Assembly: GCA_903837495.1 (NCBI GenBank)
Contig: CAILUT010000047.1
Coordinates: 62,001 to 126,000, forward strand
Direction: 5' to 3'
DNA length: 64,000 nucleotides
From: an uncultured Flavobacteriales bacterium
GTDB taxonomy: Bacteria; Bacteroidota; Bacteroidia; CAIKAF01
Shown: positions 17,000 to 26,736 of the stretch, piece after piece
Layout of the letters: each line of letters begins with the position of its first letter
Numbering within the stretch: position 1 is the first letter of the stretch
Translations under genes and position numbers: made by a program
The notes under the pieces: model-generated
The model's database searches: none
Told to the model about the DNA's origin: nothing
What the model saw: only the letters and a program-made list of their open reading frames with translations

Positions 17000-18880
17000 T
17001 TAGGCTCCATCGGCAATTCCTGAGGCCAACTCGTCGAGCTCCATCCAGTGGAGTATTTTCTCTTCCAATTCTGCATTCAAGGTTGCCAGGGCTTCACTCC
17101 ACTGCTTCAGTTCGTTGTAAGAAGCCGTGGGATTGCTGAGTTGTTCTTCCAGCCCCTTTTTTTTCTGTTCCAGTTGTTCTATATCGCTAGGCAGCAATTC
17201 AAGGGCCCGTTTTTGCTGGTAGCTGAGTTTGGCTTTTGTTTTTTGAATCGGGTTTTCTTTTTCGTTTTCTAACCCCTTTGATTGAGCAGCCGAGGGGGAT
17301 GGCTCGGCTAAGAGTTGTTCTCGAAATGCGGTGAAAGAGCCTCCAAATATGGAGGCATTTCCATTTCCGTCCAAAATGAGCAATTGGTCTGCGATGCGGT
17401 CAACAAAAAAGCGGTCGTGCGATACCATAATAATGCACCCGGCGAAATCGTCCAGGTATTCCTCCAATTTTTGCAACGTCAGCACATCTAGGTCGTTGGT
17501 TGGTTCGTCCAGAATCAAGAAATTGGGTTGGCGCAGCAGCATGTACAAAAGGGCCAGCCGCCTTCGTTCGCCCCCGCTTAATTTTGAAATATAGGTGTAT
17601 TGAACCGAAGGCGGAAAATCAAAGCGGGTAAGCAGCTGCGAAGCCGTTACCCTTCCTTTCCGTTGGTTGTCAAAGTATTCGGCCGTTTCTTTTACATATT
17701 CAATAATGCGTTTATCTCCTGGAAGTTCTGCACTGTCTTGCGAGAAGTACCCAAATTCAACAGTTTCGCCTACAATCACCTTTCCGGTATCGGTTGGAAT
17801 CTGTCCGGTTAGAATTTTCAGCATGGTTGTTTTCCCTGTTCCGTTGTCGCCCACAATGGCAATGCGTTCTCCTTTTCGGAAGCTGTAAGAAAAGCCCTCA
17901 AAGAGTTTTTTATCTCCAAAGGTTTTACTGATTTTAATGGCTTCAAGAATTTTACTGCCCAATCGTTTCATGGGCACTTGCAATTCCAGTTGAGAATCGT
18001 TGCGGCGGAATCGGGCTTTTTCTTTTAGCGATTCAAAGGCATTTAAGCGGCTTTTAGACTTGGTGCTTCTGGCTTTTGGCATGCGCCTGACCCATTCCAA
18101 TTCGGTGGCAAATTTATTTCTATTTTTTGCCGCTTCGCTGTCTTCAGCCAGGTGCCGTTCTGTTTTTTTTTCTAAGAAATTGGCGTAATCGCCTTGATAG
18201 GAAAATAGTTTGCCTTGGTCTAGTTCTAAGATGCCGCTGCAAACGGCGTCTAAAAAGTACCGGTCGTGGGTAACCACCAATAAAGTTAAGGAAGAGGAAG
18301 ACAGGGTGTCTTCCAACCATTCAATCATTGGAATATCTAAGTGGTTGGTCGGTTCGTCGAGCAGAAGCAGGTCGGGTTGCTCCAATAGCATTCCGGCCAG
18401 AGCCAAGCGGCGTTTTTGCCCACCCGATAGGCTGTTTACTTTTACGCGCAGGTCCGGAAGTCCCAATTTAGATGCAGCTTCTTGCATGCGTGCTTCTATT
18501 TCCCAAGCTTGAAGGTTGTCCATGTCGGTGGCGGCCTTGGCCAAGGATTGGGTTTCGCCATCGAGCATCGCTTCTCGGTATCGGGAAATGACTTCAAAAT
18601 AAAGGCCATTTCGCGGCAGCATGACTTCTACTAGGCTAGCTTCTGGGTCAAAATTGGGTTCTTGGTGCAAAAATCCCACCCGAATGCCGTCGCGCACCAC
18701 AACTTGTCCTTTATCTGGAGTTTCCAAGCCGGCCATAATTTTCATTAGGGTCGATTTTCCAGCTCCGTTCTTGGCTATAAGGGCTTTTTTCTCTCCTTTT
18801 GCCAACCCAAAGTTGATGTCGTTTAAGATGTTGCGTTCGCCAAAGGAACGAGATACGTGTTCAATAGTTAATACATTCAT
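17000..18880 (-). CDS. ABC-F family ATPase, Uup-like
   Basis: A 626-residue soluble protein with two ABC ATPase domains and no membrane segments. Domain 1 has Walker A AKNGAGKST, signature LSGGQKRR and LLLDEPTNHLD; domain 2 has GDNGTGKTT, LSGGERRR and LILDEPTNDLD. A charged inter-domain linker (~240-310) and a C-terminal coiled coil (~540-620, QKRALELLPSDIEQLEQKKKG region) match the Uup subfamily. ABC-F proteins act on ribosomes or, for Uup, on DNA/ribosome assembly. The exact function is not settled by sequence. Confidence 0.9.
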   Translation of the reverse strand: MNVLTIEHVSRSFGERNILNDINFGLAKGEKKALIAKNGAGKSTLMKIMAGLETPDKGQVVVRDGIRVGFLHQEPNFDPEASLVEVMLPRNGLYFEVISRYREAMLDGETQSLAKAATDMDNLQAWEIEARMQEAASKLGLPDLRVKVNSLSGGQKRRLALAGMLLEQPDLLLLDEPTNHLDIPMIEWLEDTLSSSSLTLLVVTHDRYFLDAVCSGILELDQGKLFSYQGDYANFLEKKTERHLAEDSEAAKNRNKFATELEWVRRMPKARSTKSKSRLNAFESLKEKARFRRNDSQLELQVPMKRLGSKILEAIKISKTFGDKKLFEGFSYSFRKGERIAIVGDNGTGKTTMLKILTGQIPTDTGKVIVGETVEFGYFSQDSAELPGDKRIIEYVKETAEYFDNQRKGRVTASQLLTRFDFPPSVQYTYISKLSGGERRRLALLYMLLRQPNFLILDEPTNDLDVLTLQKLEEYLDDFAGCIIMVSHDRFFVDRIADQLLILDGNGNASIFGGSFTAFREQLLAEPSPSAAQSKGLENEKENPIQKTKAKLSYQQKRALELLPSDIEQLEQKKKGLEEQLSNPTASYNELKQWSEALATLNAELEEKILHWMELDELASGIADGA

Positions 18881-18916
18881 GAAATTGCTTGCAATTCGTA
18901 GGACGTTGAGTCCGGT

Positions 18917-19837
18917 TTATTGGGCCAAAGGGGCGGGGAATACAGTGGGCGAGAGTGGAATCCGAAGCATAGGGCTTACCCTAGATTTGCCTCGGTAATT
19001 CAGGTTAACCCAAATCAACAATTCGGGTATTATTCTGTCGCCTTTTACTACGTCCGGTCGTTCGGCTTCGTTTTTTTTGACCCAGCGGCCGGCGGGGCTA
19101 GCCCCCAGTAGTTTATCCAAGGGCATTTCCAACACAATGGTTTCTTTTTTGGGTTGCAGCTCCTGAACGCTTAAATAGTTGGTTTGAAAGGTCGAGTCGG
19201 CCCAAAAGACGTGGATTCGATTTTTCCCCCGGCCCAGCGCCTCTACCTGAAAGCGTTCCCGTACGTTGGGTTCCCAAATGCGAATCGGTTCGTCGGTCTT
19301 GTTTTTAACCTTAACCCGAATGATCTGCGATTCCACGTCCCATTCAATGCCCATATTCACTTCTTTGTAGTTGGAAAAACGAAAGCGCCCTTCTTGCAAG
19401 GAAACGGTTTGATTGAGGCCTAAGGCCCACTTAAAACGTTTTTCGGCGAAACCAAAAACATGCAGATTCCCAGGATTTAACTTGGGCAACAGCCGGTCTT
19501 TTTTTCCGTGTCCGGCTCTTCGCTCTAAGCGATTTAACCTACCCGACCAAATGCTGCCATAGGGGACTTTTACCCAAGCACTGTCTTTGAACAATGAATC
19601 AAGCGAGACCAAAGAAGGGGAGCCCTTTACCAGCCTAGCAAAGCGGCGATTTCCAGTTTGCTGCGCTATCAGCACCCATGAATTTGCCTGTACAGCAGAA
19701 TCGGCTGTCAGCACCGCGGTGTTTTCGTCGCCCAAATAATACTGAACCGTAGGCCTGCTCATTCGTGGGTTCATAACGGTGCCGCAGGCAAACAGCATCA
19801 CAATCCCAAAAAATCCAAATAAGCGGTATGGAAACAT
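18917..19837 (-). CDS. lipoprotein of unknown function
   Basis: 306 residues from the ATG at 19837. The N-terminus MFPYRLFGFFGIVMLFACG is a lipoprotein signal with lipobox LFAC, so the mature protein should be anchored by cysteine 18. The remainder is rich in charged and aromatic residues with an Ig-like beta pattern (around RVKVKNKTDEPIRIWEPN). I recognise no family. A TATATTTG box (19842-19849, minus strand) lies four bases before the ATG. The gene is divergent from the DUF7064-like gene with only 35 bases between the start codons. Confidence 0.72.
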   Translation of the reverse strand: MFPYRLFGFFGIVMLFACGTVMNPRMSRPTVQYYLGDENTAVLTADSAVQANSWVLIAQQTGNRRFARLVKGSPSLVSLDSLFKDSAWVKVPYGSIWSGRLNRLERRAGHGKKDRLLPKLNPGNLHVFGFAEKRFKWALGLNQTVSLQEGRFRFSNYKEVNMGIEWDVESQIIRVKVKNKTDEPIRIWEPNVRERFQVEALGRGKNRIHVFWADSTFQTNYLSVQELQPKKETIVLEMPLDKLLGASPAGRWVKKNEAERPDVVKGDRIIPELLIWVNLNYRGKSRVSPMLRIPLSPTVFPAPLAQ

Positions 19838-19872
19838 GGGGCAAATATAAGCAGACCTATGTATATTGCGGC

Positions 19873-20829
19873 ATGTTAAAACGATGGATTGCCAGCAATT
19901 TGATGTTGGGGCGCGAACATGGGCAGGCATTTCCCCAGGGGGAGTTGCCCCAAGTTCCTATTCAGGACTCTGGAACCGATAGCTTTTACTTTTATTTGAG
20001 AAATTCGAGCGGGACTGCTTTGGTTAGCCGACTGGCCCTCAGAAAAAATGGATTTTGTGAATATTGGTTTGGTTTATACATGCCCGATTTAACTCCCTTG
20101 GTCATCGAAGGAACCGCCGCCCTTTTGCCCGGTATTTATTTGGGCGTCGAGGGGCTTTCTTTTGTTCCACAACCATCGGGTTCTTGGCAAATTAACGTGG
20201 ATTTTCCGGCACAGAAACTGCATGCTTCTCTGCTTTTTAGCCCAATAACCCCCATTTTTGACTTTGCTAGCCTCAGAGATAAAAATCAAATTGCCAAAGC
20301 CTTGGCTTCTATGTCCTGGAATTCACATTCCTTTAAGGCATTGAAATCCATGAAGACAGAGCACATCGAACAGGCAGGAAGGTGGAAAGGCGAATTGGCA
20401 TGGGCTGGCATTCAATATGCATTAGAAGGCGTCGGTGCCCGCGACCACAGTCGAGGCGAACGCAACTGGCATCAATGGGATTCGCATTCTTGGTTCACCG
20501 GGTTTAATGACCGGGGCCAAGGGTTTAATTTGTCCCTGATTCATTTCAAGGGGCTACCCACCCTGCGTGCTGGCTATATTTCTCGGCCAAACCAAGAGGC
20601 AGTTTGCTTGGTAAATGGCCCAGATTCGCCAATCGCATCGACTTCAGGAAGTTTTGATTTGAAAGGCTTGCACGATGCACATGCAGACCGCATCGATTTT
20701 AAAACCCTGGGTTTGTTTCCTTTTACCATGGATTCGGTATATAGAATTGAAGAAGGCTATGGTTGGTTCGATTGGAAAGGGGATCGCTATTTCGGAATTT
20801 TGGAACGGGGTTTTAAATTAAACAAGTAA
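19873..20829 (+). CDS. DUF7064-like / AttH-like lipocalin-type protein
   Basis: 318 residues from the ATG at 19873. The pattern HIEQAGRWKGELAW (about 164-177) followed by RDHSRGERNW (190-199) is characteristic of DUF7064/AttH/CrtC-like double-lipocalin proteins, in which the typical text is EQxGRxxG...RDHSxGxRxW. No signal peptide or membrane helix. The next gene, a PEP-dikinase-like phosphotransferase, starts three bases after its stop, so they are almost surely cotranslated. The biochemical role is unknown. I infer a substrate-binding or modifying partner of the phosphotransferase. Confidence 0.72.
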   Translation: MLKRWIASNLMLGREHGQAFPQGELPQVPIQDSGTDSFYFYLRNSSGTALVSRLALRKNGFCEYWFGLYMPDLTPLVIEGTAALLPGIYLGVEGLSFVPQPSGSWQINVDFPAQKLHASLLFSPITPIFDFASLRDKNQIAKALASMSWNSHSFKALKSMKTEHIEQAGRWKGELAWAGIQYALEGVGARDHSRGERNWHQWDSHSWFTGFNDRGQGFNLSLIHFKGLPTLRAGYISRPNQEAVCLVNGPDSPIASTSGSFDLKGLHDAHADRIDFKTLGLFPFTMDSVYRIEEGYGWFDWKGDRYFGILERGFKLNK

Positions 20830-20832
20830 GGC

Positions 20833-23220
20833 GTGTTTTTTAATAGCAATAGGGCTCAGCCATTGGCTGGCGGCAAGTTTAATGGCTTGGTGAAACTGAA
20901 AGAAGCCGGATTTAGGGTGCCTCCTTTTTTTGGGTGGAAGCTGGAAGAGGAAACCGATGTGCAGGTGATGGACTGGCTTGCCGGAATGCCAACTGCACCC
21001 CTTGCTGTTCGCTCCAGCGGCCTTGCCGAAGATGGAGCTGTACATTCTTTTGCCGGGCAATACCATTCCATCTTGCGCGTACTGCCCAAGCCAGAAGCGG
21101 TTCGGCAGGCCGCCATCCAAATCACTGCCCAGGCCAACCACAGCAGAGTGGAATTGTATGCCCAAAAGGGCGGAATAAAAATGGAAGATGAGGGGGTTTT
21201 ACCCCTTGTTATTCAAACCATGGTTGAACCCATTTGGAGCGGAGTTTTGTTTACGGTAGATCCAGTTTCAAAGTTACAGGACCGCATGCTGCTTTCTTGC
21301 GTAGCTGGAGATGCCGAGGCCTTGGTTGGTGGAGAAGTGAACGGATATTCTGTACACCTACCTTGTTGGGGCGAAAAACAGGGAGTGCCCCCCGATGGCC
21401 ATGGACTTCCCGATGCCTTTCTTCCTTTTATTGAAGAACTTTGGAAGGGGGCAAAACAGGCAGAACAACTTTTAGGAATGCCGGCCGATTTGGAATGGGC
21501 CATTGATGCCCAGGGAACCCTTTTTTGGCTTCAAATGAGGCCAATTACCACCCTAGATGTGGTCAATCCCCATGAATTGGACGCTCAATTAACCGATGGA
21601 GAAGCCCTCAATTCCCTTTTTACCCTTGGAAACATTGGGGAAATGATGCCCGGAGCTGTTACGCCGCTCACCGCCGAGATTTTTGGGGCTAGCATTGATG
21701 CCGGACTCATCGATTTCGCATCGAGATCGGGAGTGCCTAAGCCCAATCCGCAGGCAGAAAGAAGGTATGTTCAAACCTATTATTACCGCCTGTTTTTTAA
21801 TTTAACCAACCTGTACGACTTTTGCCGATTTACAGCGTTAAATCAACGCGACAACATTGAATTGTCTATTGTGGGGCGCTCGCTGGGATTGGAGCCAATT
21901 CCTCTGCAGGTAAATAAATTTAAAGCTGTTTTGAACTTTGTCGGTCAGCTTCGCTATCTGATTTCAGCCAAGTCCCGACTAAAACAACTGGAAACCATGT
22001 GCGCCCAACCCGCCCCCAACTGGTCCATGGAAGTACCCATTTTAGTGGAACAGCTCGAAGAGGCCAGGCGTGTCATGGATTTAGGCTTTTGCCATCATTT
22101 CGCCACATCAAGCAGTTCAGGCTCAAATTACACCGCTCTGGTTCGTACCATTATGGCCAAACTAAAGCTAGATCGGCAATCGGCACAAGGATTGGCCAAC
22201 ACTTGGTTGACCGGAATTGGTTCCGTAGAAAGTGCAGACCCCCTTTCAAAACTGCAAAACCTAGCGGAACAGATAAAAAAACAGGTGCCTTCAAACAGCT
22301 TCGATGGGTCGGCCGATGAACTTCTGCATTGGCTGCAGGAAAAAGCACCGGCCGATCTTCAACAGGCCTGGCATGAATTTATTCTGAGGCATGGGCACCG
22401 CGGCATTCGAGAAGCTGAACTTTCTACCCCTTCTTGGGCCCAGGATTTGGAATCGCTGGCTCATTTGCTGCTGCAACTGATGGCCATACCCGACCGGGGA
22501 GACTCAAATAAAACCTTTTCAACCAAGGAATCTGATTCCGGGTGGGCCGCACATCAGCCAAAGGGGCTTGTGCTGAATTATTTTTTAAGGCAGGCTAGGC
22601 AAAGTGTAATCAATAGGGAGAAGTCTAAGGCAATGAGCATTAAACTTTTAAGTCGATTGAAAACCGGATTTAGGCAATGGGGAACATGGGCGAGCAACCA
22701 AGGAATTATTGATAAGGAAGAAGACGTTTTCTTTTTGCTGACCAAAGAAATACAGGCCGCCTCAAAATCTGGGCAATCGCTGAAGAAGCAGGTTGAGCGT
22801 CGAAAGGAAGCTTACGAGCTCTGCAGCAAGCTTAATTTTTCCGATGTACTGATCGGAAAACCATTCCCTCTTTTTGCGTCAAAGTCCATTTCGACCAACG
22901 AAAACGAATGGCTGGGGGTGCCTGTTAGTCCGGGTATCGCAACAGGCCGGGTTAGGCTGGTTAAAACTCCCGCCGATGCGGCTAAACTTGAAGCCGAAGA
23001 CATATTGGTGTCTGGCTTTACCGACATTGGCTGGACTCCATATTATGGAGTAGTGAAGGGAATGGTAACCGAAATGGGTAGCCCCCTTTCCCATGGAGCG
23101 GTGGTGGCAAGGGAATATGGCCTTCCAGCTGTGGTGGGAATCTCTGGAATTTGTTCTGCACTGAAAGATGGAGACCGCATTGAAATAAATGGCATGGAAG
23201 GTATTGTTCGCCGCCTGTAG
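20833..23220 (+). CDS. PEP-synthase/rifampin-phosphotransferase-like dikinase
   Basis: 795 residues, GTG start. N-terminal ATP-grasp pyruvate phosphate dikinase domain (1-240) with [24 protein letters not shown]-like IQTMVEP and a final WLQMRPIT. A long helical middle (~240-690), then the mobile phosphohistidine domain (~700-795) with [19 protein letters not shown], whose histidine 754 should carry the phosphate. There is no C-terminal PEP/pyruvate TIM barrel, so it is not a PEP synthase. The layout is that of rifampin phosphotransferase and the related YvkC family, which transfer the ATP beta-phosphate to a small molecule. The substrate here is unknown. Confidence 0.85.
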   Translation: MFFNSNRAQPLAGGKFNGLVKLKEAGFRVPPFFGWKLEEETDVQVMDWLAGMPTAPLAVRSSGLAEDGAVHSFAGQYHSILRVLPKPEAVRQAAIQITAQANHSRVELYAQKGGIKMEDEGVLPLVIQTMVEPIWSGVLFTVDPVSKLQDRMLLSCVAGDAEALVGGEVNGYSVHLPCWGEKQGVPPDGHGLPDAFLPFIEELWKGAKQAEQLLGMPADLEWAIDAQGTLFWLQMRPITTLDVVNPHELDAQLTDGEALNSLFTLGNIGEMMPGAVTPLTAEIFGASIDAGLIDFASRSGVPKPNPQAERRYVQTYYYRLFFNLTNLYDFCRFTALNQRDNIELSIVGRSLGLEPIPLQVNKFKAVLNFVGQLRYLISAKSRLKQLETMCAQPAPNWSMEVPILVEQLEEARRVMDLGFCHHFATSSSSGSNYTALVRTIMAKLKLDRQSAQGLANTWLTGIGSVESADPLSKLQNLAEQIKKQVPSNSFDGSADELLHWLQEKAPADLQQAWHEFILRHGHRGIREAELSTPSWAQDLESLAHLLLQLMAIPDRGDSNKTFSTKESDSGWAAHQPKGLVLNYFLRQARQSVINREKSKAMSIKLLSRLKTGFRQWGTWASNQGIIDKEEDVFFLLTKEIQAASKSGQSLKKQVERRKEAYELCSKLNFSDVLIGKPFPLFASKSISTNENEWLGVPVSPGIATGRVRLVKTPADAAKLEAEDILVSGFTDIGWTPYYGVVKGMVTEMGSPLSHGAVVAREYGLPAVVGISGICSALKDGDRIEINGMEGIVRRL

Positions 23221-23238
23221 AACGCGTTGGGAATCCAC

Positions 23239-23246
23239 TATCTTTG
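23239..23246 (+). promoter_or_regulatory. -7 promoter box of uvrA
   Basis: TATCTTTG matches TAnnTTTG and is followed by GCACCC, a common context in Bacteroidota. It gives a leader of about 95 bases before the uvrA ATG. No clear -33 element. Confidence 0.6.
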
Positions 23247-23251
23247 CACCC

Positions 23252-23325
23252 ATGGTTTGTTTTGGTTTAAACCGGCTGTTTGCAACCGGGTCTAAACCAT
23301 TTCGAGTGTCAATGGTTTCTTTTTG
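23252..23325 (+). promoter_or_regulatory. candidate attenuator leader of uvrA
   Basis: Hairpin 1 (23264-23298) pairs GGTTTA with TAAACC, then ACC with GGT across a mismatch. Hairpin 2 pairs AAACCATT (23294-23301) with AATGGTTT (23311-23318) around a nine-base loop and is followed by CTTTTT. The two share 23294-23298, so they exclude each other, as in attenuators. The first leader bases ATGGTTT (23252-23258) could also pair with AAACCAT. Hairpin 2 is AT-rich and thus a weak terminator. Confidence 0.4.
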
Positions 23326-23347
23326 AATTGCCCCTAATTTTGCTGGA

Positions 23348-26140
23348 ATGGCCCTGAACGTTGATGTAGAATCCTTAAATCCACAAGAGTATATTCTGAT
23401 TAAGGGAGCCCGGGTCCACAACCTAAAGAATGTGGATCTAGCCATTCCACGCGATAAACTCATTGTTATAACAGGGGTCTCCGGTTCAGGAAAAACAAGC
23501 TTGGCTTTTGAAACCCTTTTCGCCGAAGGCCAAAGAAGGTATGTAGAAAGCTTGTCTTCGTATGCCCGACAATTTCTGGGGCGCTTTGATAAGCCCGATG
23601 TTGACTGGATACAAGGAATATCTCCAGCTATTGCGATTCAGCAAAAGGTGATTTCCCGCAATCCCCGCTCCACAGTGGGTACCTCGACCGAAATTTACGA
23701 TTACCTTAAATTGCTGTTTGCCCGCATAGGACAAACCATTTCGCCGGTTTCAGGGCAAGCAGTAAAGCGAAACAACGTAGCCGACGTTGTAGCCCATTTC
23801 AAGGAACTCGAATCGAGCGACGAATTCTGGATTGCCTCGCCTTGGCCTAGCGTACAAGGGAGAACTTGGGCCGAGACGCTTTCCTTGAAAATGCAACAAG
23901 GCTTTTCTAGGGCTGTGGTAATGGGACAGCTGATTAAGTTAAATGAACTCGATTTAGATCAGGCTCCAAATCCCTTGCCTGAATTGTTCATTGGAAGGAT
24001 GCGTGCAGATGGCGAAGATGCCCTGCAGCAGGTTGCAGAATATACCGAAAATGCATTTCTGGAGGGAAAAGGTACAGCCTATACCTATGTGTTGAAAAAT
24101 GAAAAAGCAGAACAAAAAAACGAATGGAACGATAAGCTAGAACTGGACGGCCTGCTTTTTGAGTCGCCTAGTTTAAATCTGTTTAGCTTTAACAATCCTT
24201 TTGGAGCCTGCAAACGCTGCGAAGGCTTTGGACGCGTTTTAGGAATCGATGAAGACCTGGTGATTCCAAATCCGTCCTTGTCGGTGTACGAAGGCGCCGT
24301 GGCCTGCTGGAAGGGCGAAAAACTCTCGGAATGGAATACCTATTTTATGAAGGCCGCCCTGGCCGAGGGCTTCCCCGTACATACACCCTACAAGTCGCTC
24401 TCTCCAGAACATAAAAACCTGCTTTGGAAAGGATCGACATTGGTTTCTGGCATTGATGACTTTTTTAAGATGGTTCAAGAAAACCTCTATAAAATTCAAT
24501 ACCGCGTTTTGCAATCTAGGTACCGAGGTTACACCGAATGCGGAGATTGCCGGGGGACTCGACTTCGAAAAGATGCCGCCTATGTGCAGGTACACGGAAA
24601 AAACATCATGGATTTGGTCCTGCTAACCGTTTCAGAACTTAAATTGTTCTTTGAAAATTTGATTCTGGACGAGTACCAAACCAAAGTGGCCGGTCGAATC
24701 CTGTTGGAACTCAAACGCAGAATAGGTTACCTAGAAGACGTAGGCCTAGGCTATTTAACCCTAAATCGGGTGTCAAATACCTTGTCAGGTGGGGAGTCTC
24801 AGCGCATCAATCTAGCCACCTCACTGGGAAGCAGCTTGGTGGGTTCGATGTACATCTTAGACGAACCCAGCATTGGCCTACACCCCAGAGACACCCAGCG
24901 CCTCATTGCCGTTATTCAACAATTAAGAAACGAAGGGAATACCTGCATTGTGGTTGAACACGATGCCGATTTTATGAAGGCTGCCGACCATTTGATCGAT
25001 ATGGGACCCGAAGCCGGCTACCTGGGGGGAGAAGTCGTATTCTCAGGAACCTTCCCCCAACTGAAGAAAAAGTCGAACAGCCTCACAGCTCAATATCTTC
25101 GAAACGAGGAGTCCATTGGCGTGTTTTTTAAATCCAGACCTTGGAAACGCTTTATTGGATTGGCAGGGTGCCGGGCCAATAACCTGAAACAGGTTGATGT
25201 GAAGATCCCCCTCGAAGTACTAACCATTGTAACAGGGGTAAGCGGCAGCGGAAAAACCTCCTTAATTAAGAAAATTTTATACCCCGCTTTGGCAAGGCAA
25301 CTTGGACAATCTGCCGAAAAACCAGGTCAGCACGATTCTATTTTTGGAGACATTGCTTCCCTGCAATCGGTTGAACTTATTGACCAAAATCCCATCGGTA
25401 AATCCAGCCGCTCAAACCCCGTTACCTATTTGAAGGCCTACGATGAAATACGGTCTTTGTTCGCCGATTTGCCCATGTCTAAAACCATGGGATTTAAATC
25501 GGCCGCCTTCAGCTTTAATGTGCCAGGCGGACGCTGCGAAACCTGCGAAGGCGAAGGCAGAGTTACCGTTGAAATGCAATTTATGGCCGATATATCCTTG
25601 CGCTGCGACGATTGCCAAGGCCAACGGTTTAAAGACGATCTGCTCCAATCCAAATTCAAAGACAAAAACATCCACGATGTGCTTGAAATGACCGTCGATG
25701 AAGCCATGCTCTTTTTTGCCGGTACCCCACAAGGCGATCGAATCGTGAAAAAGTTGAGCCCCCTGCAACGCGTCGGTCTAGGTTATGTTAAATTGGGACA
25801 ATCCAGCTCAACCCTAAGCGGAGGAGAAGCGCAGCGGGTTAAACTGGCTAGCTTTCTGTCGAAAGGCAGCACCACAGGTAAAACCATGTTCATTTTTGAT
25901 GAACCCACTACAGGTCTCCACTTTCACGATGTGAAAAAATTAATGGCCTCTTTTCAGGCTCTAATCGAAATCGGACACAGCATTGTGGTTGTTGAACACC
26001 ATACCGAAGTGATGAAAATGGCCGATTGGATTATTGACCTAGGACCCGGAGGCGGACCTGAAGGCGGTTGTGTCCTTTTTCAAGGAAAGCCCAGCGACCT
26101 GAAAAACTGCACCGATTCTGTTACCGCCCATTTCATCTAA
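23348..26140 (+). CDS. uvrA: excinuclease ABC subunit A
   Basis: UvrA recognises DNA damage in nucleotide excision repair together with UvrB. 930 residues, near the family length. Two ABC ATPase modules have Walker [13 protein letters not shown] (near residue 43) and [12 protein letters not shown] (near 631), signatures LSGGESQRI and LSGGEAQRV, and zinc-binding cysteine pairs [23 protein letters not shown] and CDDCQGQRF. Bacteroidota often carry a second uvrA, so this may be one of two. Start at the first ATG, giving [11 protein letters not shown] before the ABC fold. Confidence 0.96.
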   Translation: MALNVDVESLNPQEYILIKGARVHNLKNVDLAIPRDKLIVITGVSGSGKTSLAFETLFAEGQRRYVESLSSYARQFLGRFDKPDVDWIQGISPAIAIQQKVISRNPRSTVGTSTEIYDYLKLLFARIGQTISPVSGQAVKRNNVADVVAHFKELESSDEFWIASPWPSVQGRTWAETLSLKMQQGFSRAVVMGQLIKLNELDLDQAPNPLPELFIGRMRADGEDALQQVAEYTENAFLEGKGTAYTYVLKNEKAEQKNEWNDKLELDGLLFESPSLNLFSFNNPFGACKRCEGFGRVLGIDEDLVIPNPSLSVYEGAVACWKGEKLSEWNTYFMKAALAEGFPVHTPYKSLSPEHKNLLWKGSTLVSGIDDFFKMVQENLYKIQYRVLQSRYRGYTECGDCRGTRLRKDAAYVQVHGKNIMDLVLLTVSELKLFFENLILDEYQTKVAGRILLELKRRIGYLEDVGLGYLTLNRVSNTLSGGESQRINLATSLGSSLVGSMYILDEPSIGLHPRDTQRLIAVIQQLRNEGNTCIVVEHDADFMKAADHLIDMGPEAGYLGGEVVFSGTFPQLKKKSNSLTAQYLRNEESIGVFFKSRPWKRFIGLAGCRANNLKQVDVKIPLEVLTIVTGVSGSGKTSLIKKILYPALARQLGQSAEKPGQHDSIFGDIASLQSVELIDQNPIGKSSRSNPVTYLKAYDEIRSLFADLPMSKTMGFKSAAFSFNVPGGRCETCEGEGRVTVEMQFMADISLRCDDCQGQRFKDDLLQSKFKDKNIHDVLEMTVDEAMLFFAGTPQGDRIVKKLSPLQRVGLGYVKLGQSSSTLSGGEAQRVKLASFLSKGSTTGKTMFIFDEPTTGLHFHDVKKLMASFQALIEIGHSIVVVEHHTEVMKMADWIIDLGPGGGPEGGCVLFQGKPSDLKNCTDSVTAHFI

Positions 26141-26223
26141 AACCAAGCCCCGCCACGCCTCTTTTTTTTATCGTGCAGCATTTTAAACCCAGGGCGGTCT
26201 TATTTGCGATTAACATTCTAAGT

Positions 26224-26255
26224 TTTGATTTTTTAAACTCCTTTTCTTACCTTAG
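26224..26255 (+). promoter_or_regulatory. possible promoter of the secreted-protein pair
   Basis: TTTG (26224-26227), 20-base spacer, TACCTTAG (26248-26255). The -7 box has one mismatch to TAnnTTTG. It lies 19 bases before the ATG at 26275. Confidence 0.45.
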
Positions 26256-26274
26256 TACCCTAAAGAAAAAAAAC

Positions 26275-26718
26275 ATGAACAATTTTTTCAAAACCCTTTC
26301 TGCTTTTGCTGGATTTACCTTAGTCCTAGCTTTTCCCCTGACCCTAACGGCTCAATCTTCCTGGAATCTAGTCCATGGCCATGCTAAAGTAGATATCTTC
26401 GAAAAAACCGATGTGGTGTGCCCCAATACGGCTGCCGGCCTGGATCTTCAATATACCCTGTTGAAAATCGTCAACAAAACAGCCCAACCGGTTTCTGTCT
26501 CGTATCGCTTGGCCTGCTTTTACGACAACCAATGCCGCACTTGCTCCAACTCCGAATACGATTTCTCCATCACCATTCCCGCTGGGCAAACCATCGAGGC
26601 CGATTGCAATTTTCAACGCCCCGAAGATGGCAAACTGTCCGTTTTTCAAAAATACATGAATCAAGTTAATTACTCCGATTACACTCGGTACGAATTGCAA
26701 AACTTGGTTATCCAGTAA
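26275..26718 (+). CDS. small secreted cysteine-containing protein
   Basis: 147 residues from the ATG at 26275; the frame is open upstream into uvrA but only this start gives a signal peptide (ending LTLTAQ|SS). The mature part has five cysteines (VVCPN, LACFYDNQCRTC, EADCNF) and reads like a single beta-sandwich that may be disulfide-bonded. No family recognised. It ends 18 bases before the CHU_C protein gene and is probably cotranscribed with it. Confidence 0.72.
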   Translation: MNNFFKTLSAFAGFTLVLAFPLTLTAQSSWNLVHGHAKVDIFEKTDVVCPNTAAGLDLQYTLLKIVNKTAQPVSVSYRLACFYDNQCRTCSNSEYDFSITIPAGQTIEADCNFQRPEDGKLSVFQKYMNQVNYSDYTRYELQNLVIQ

Positions 26719-26736
26719 TACCAAAATTTCCACCGA

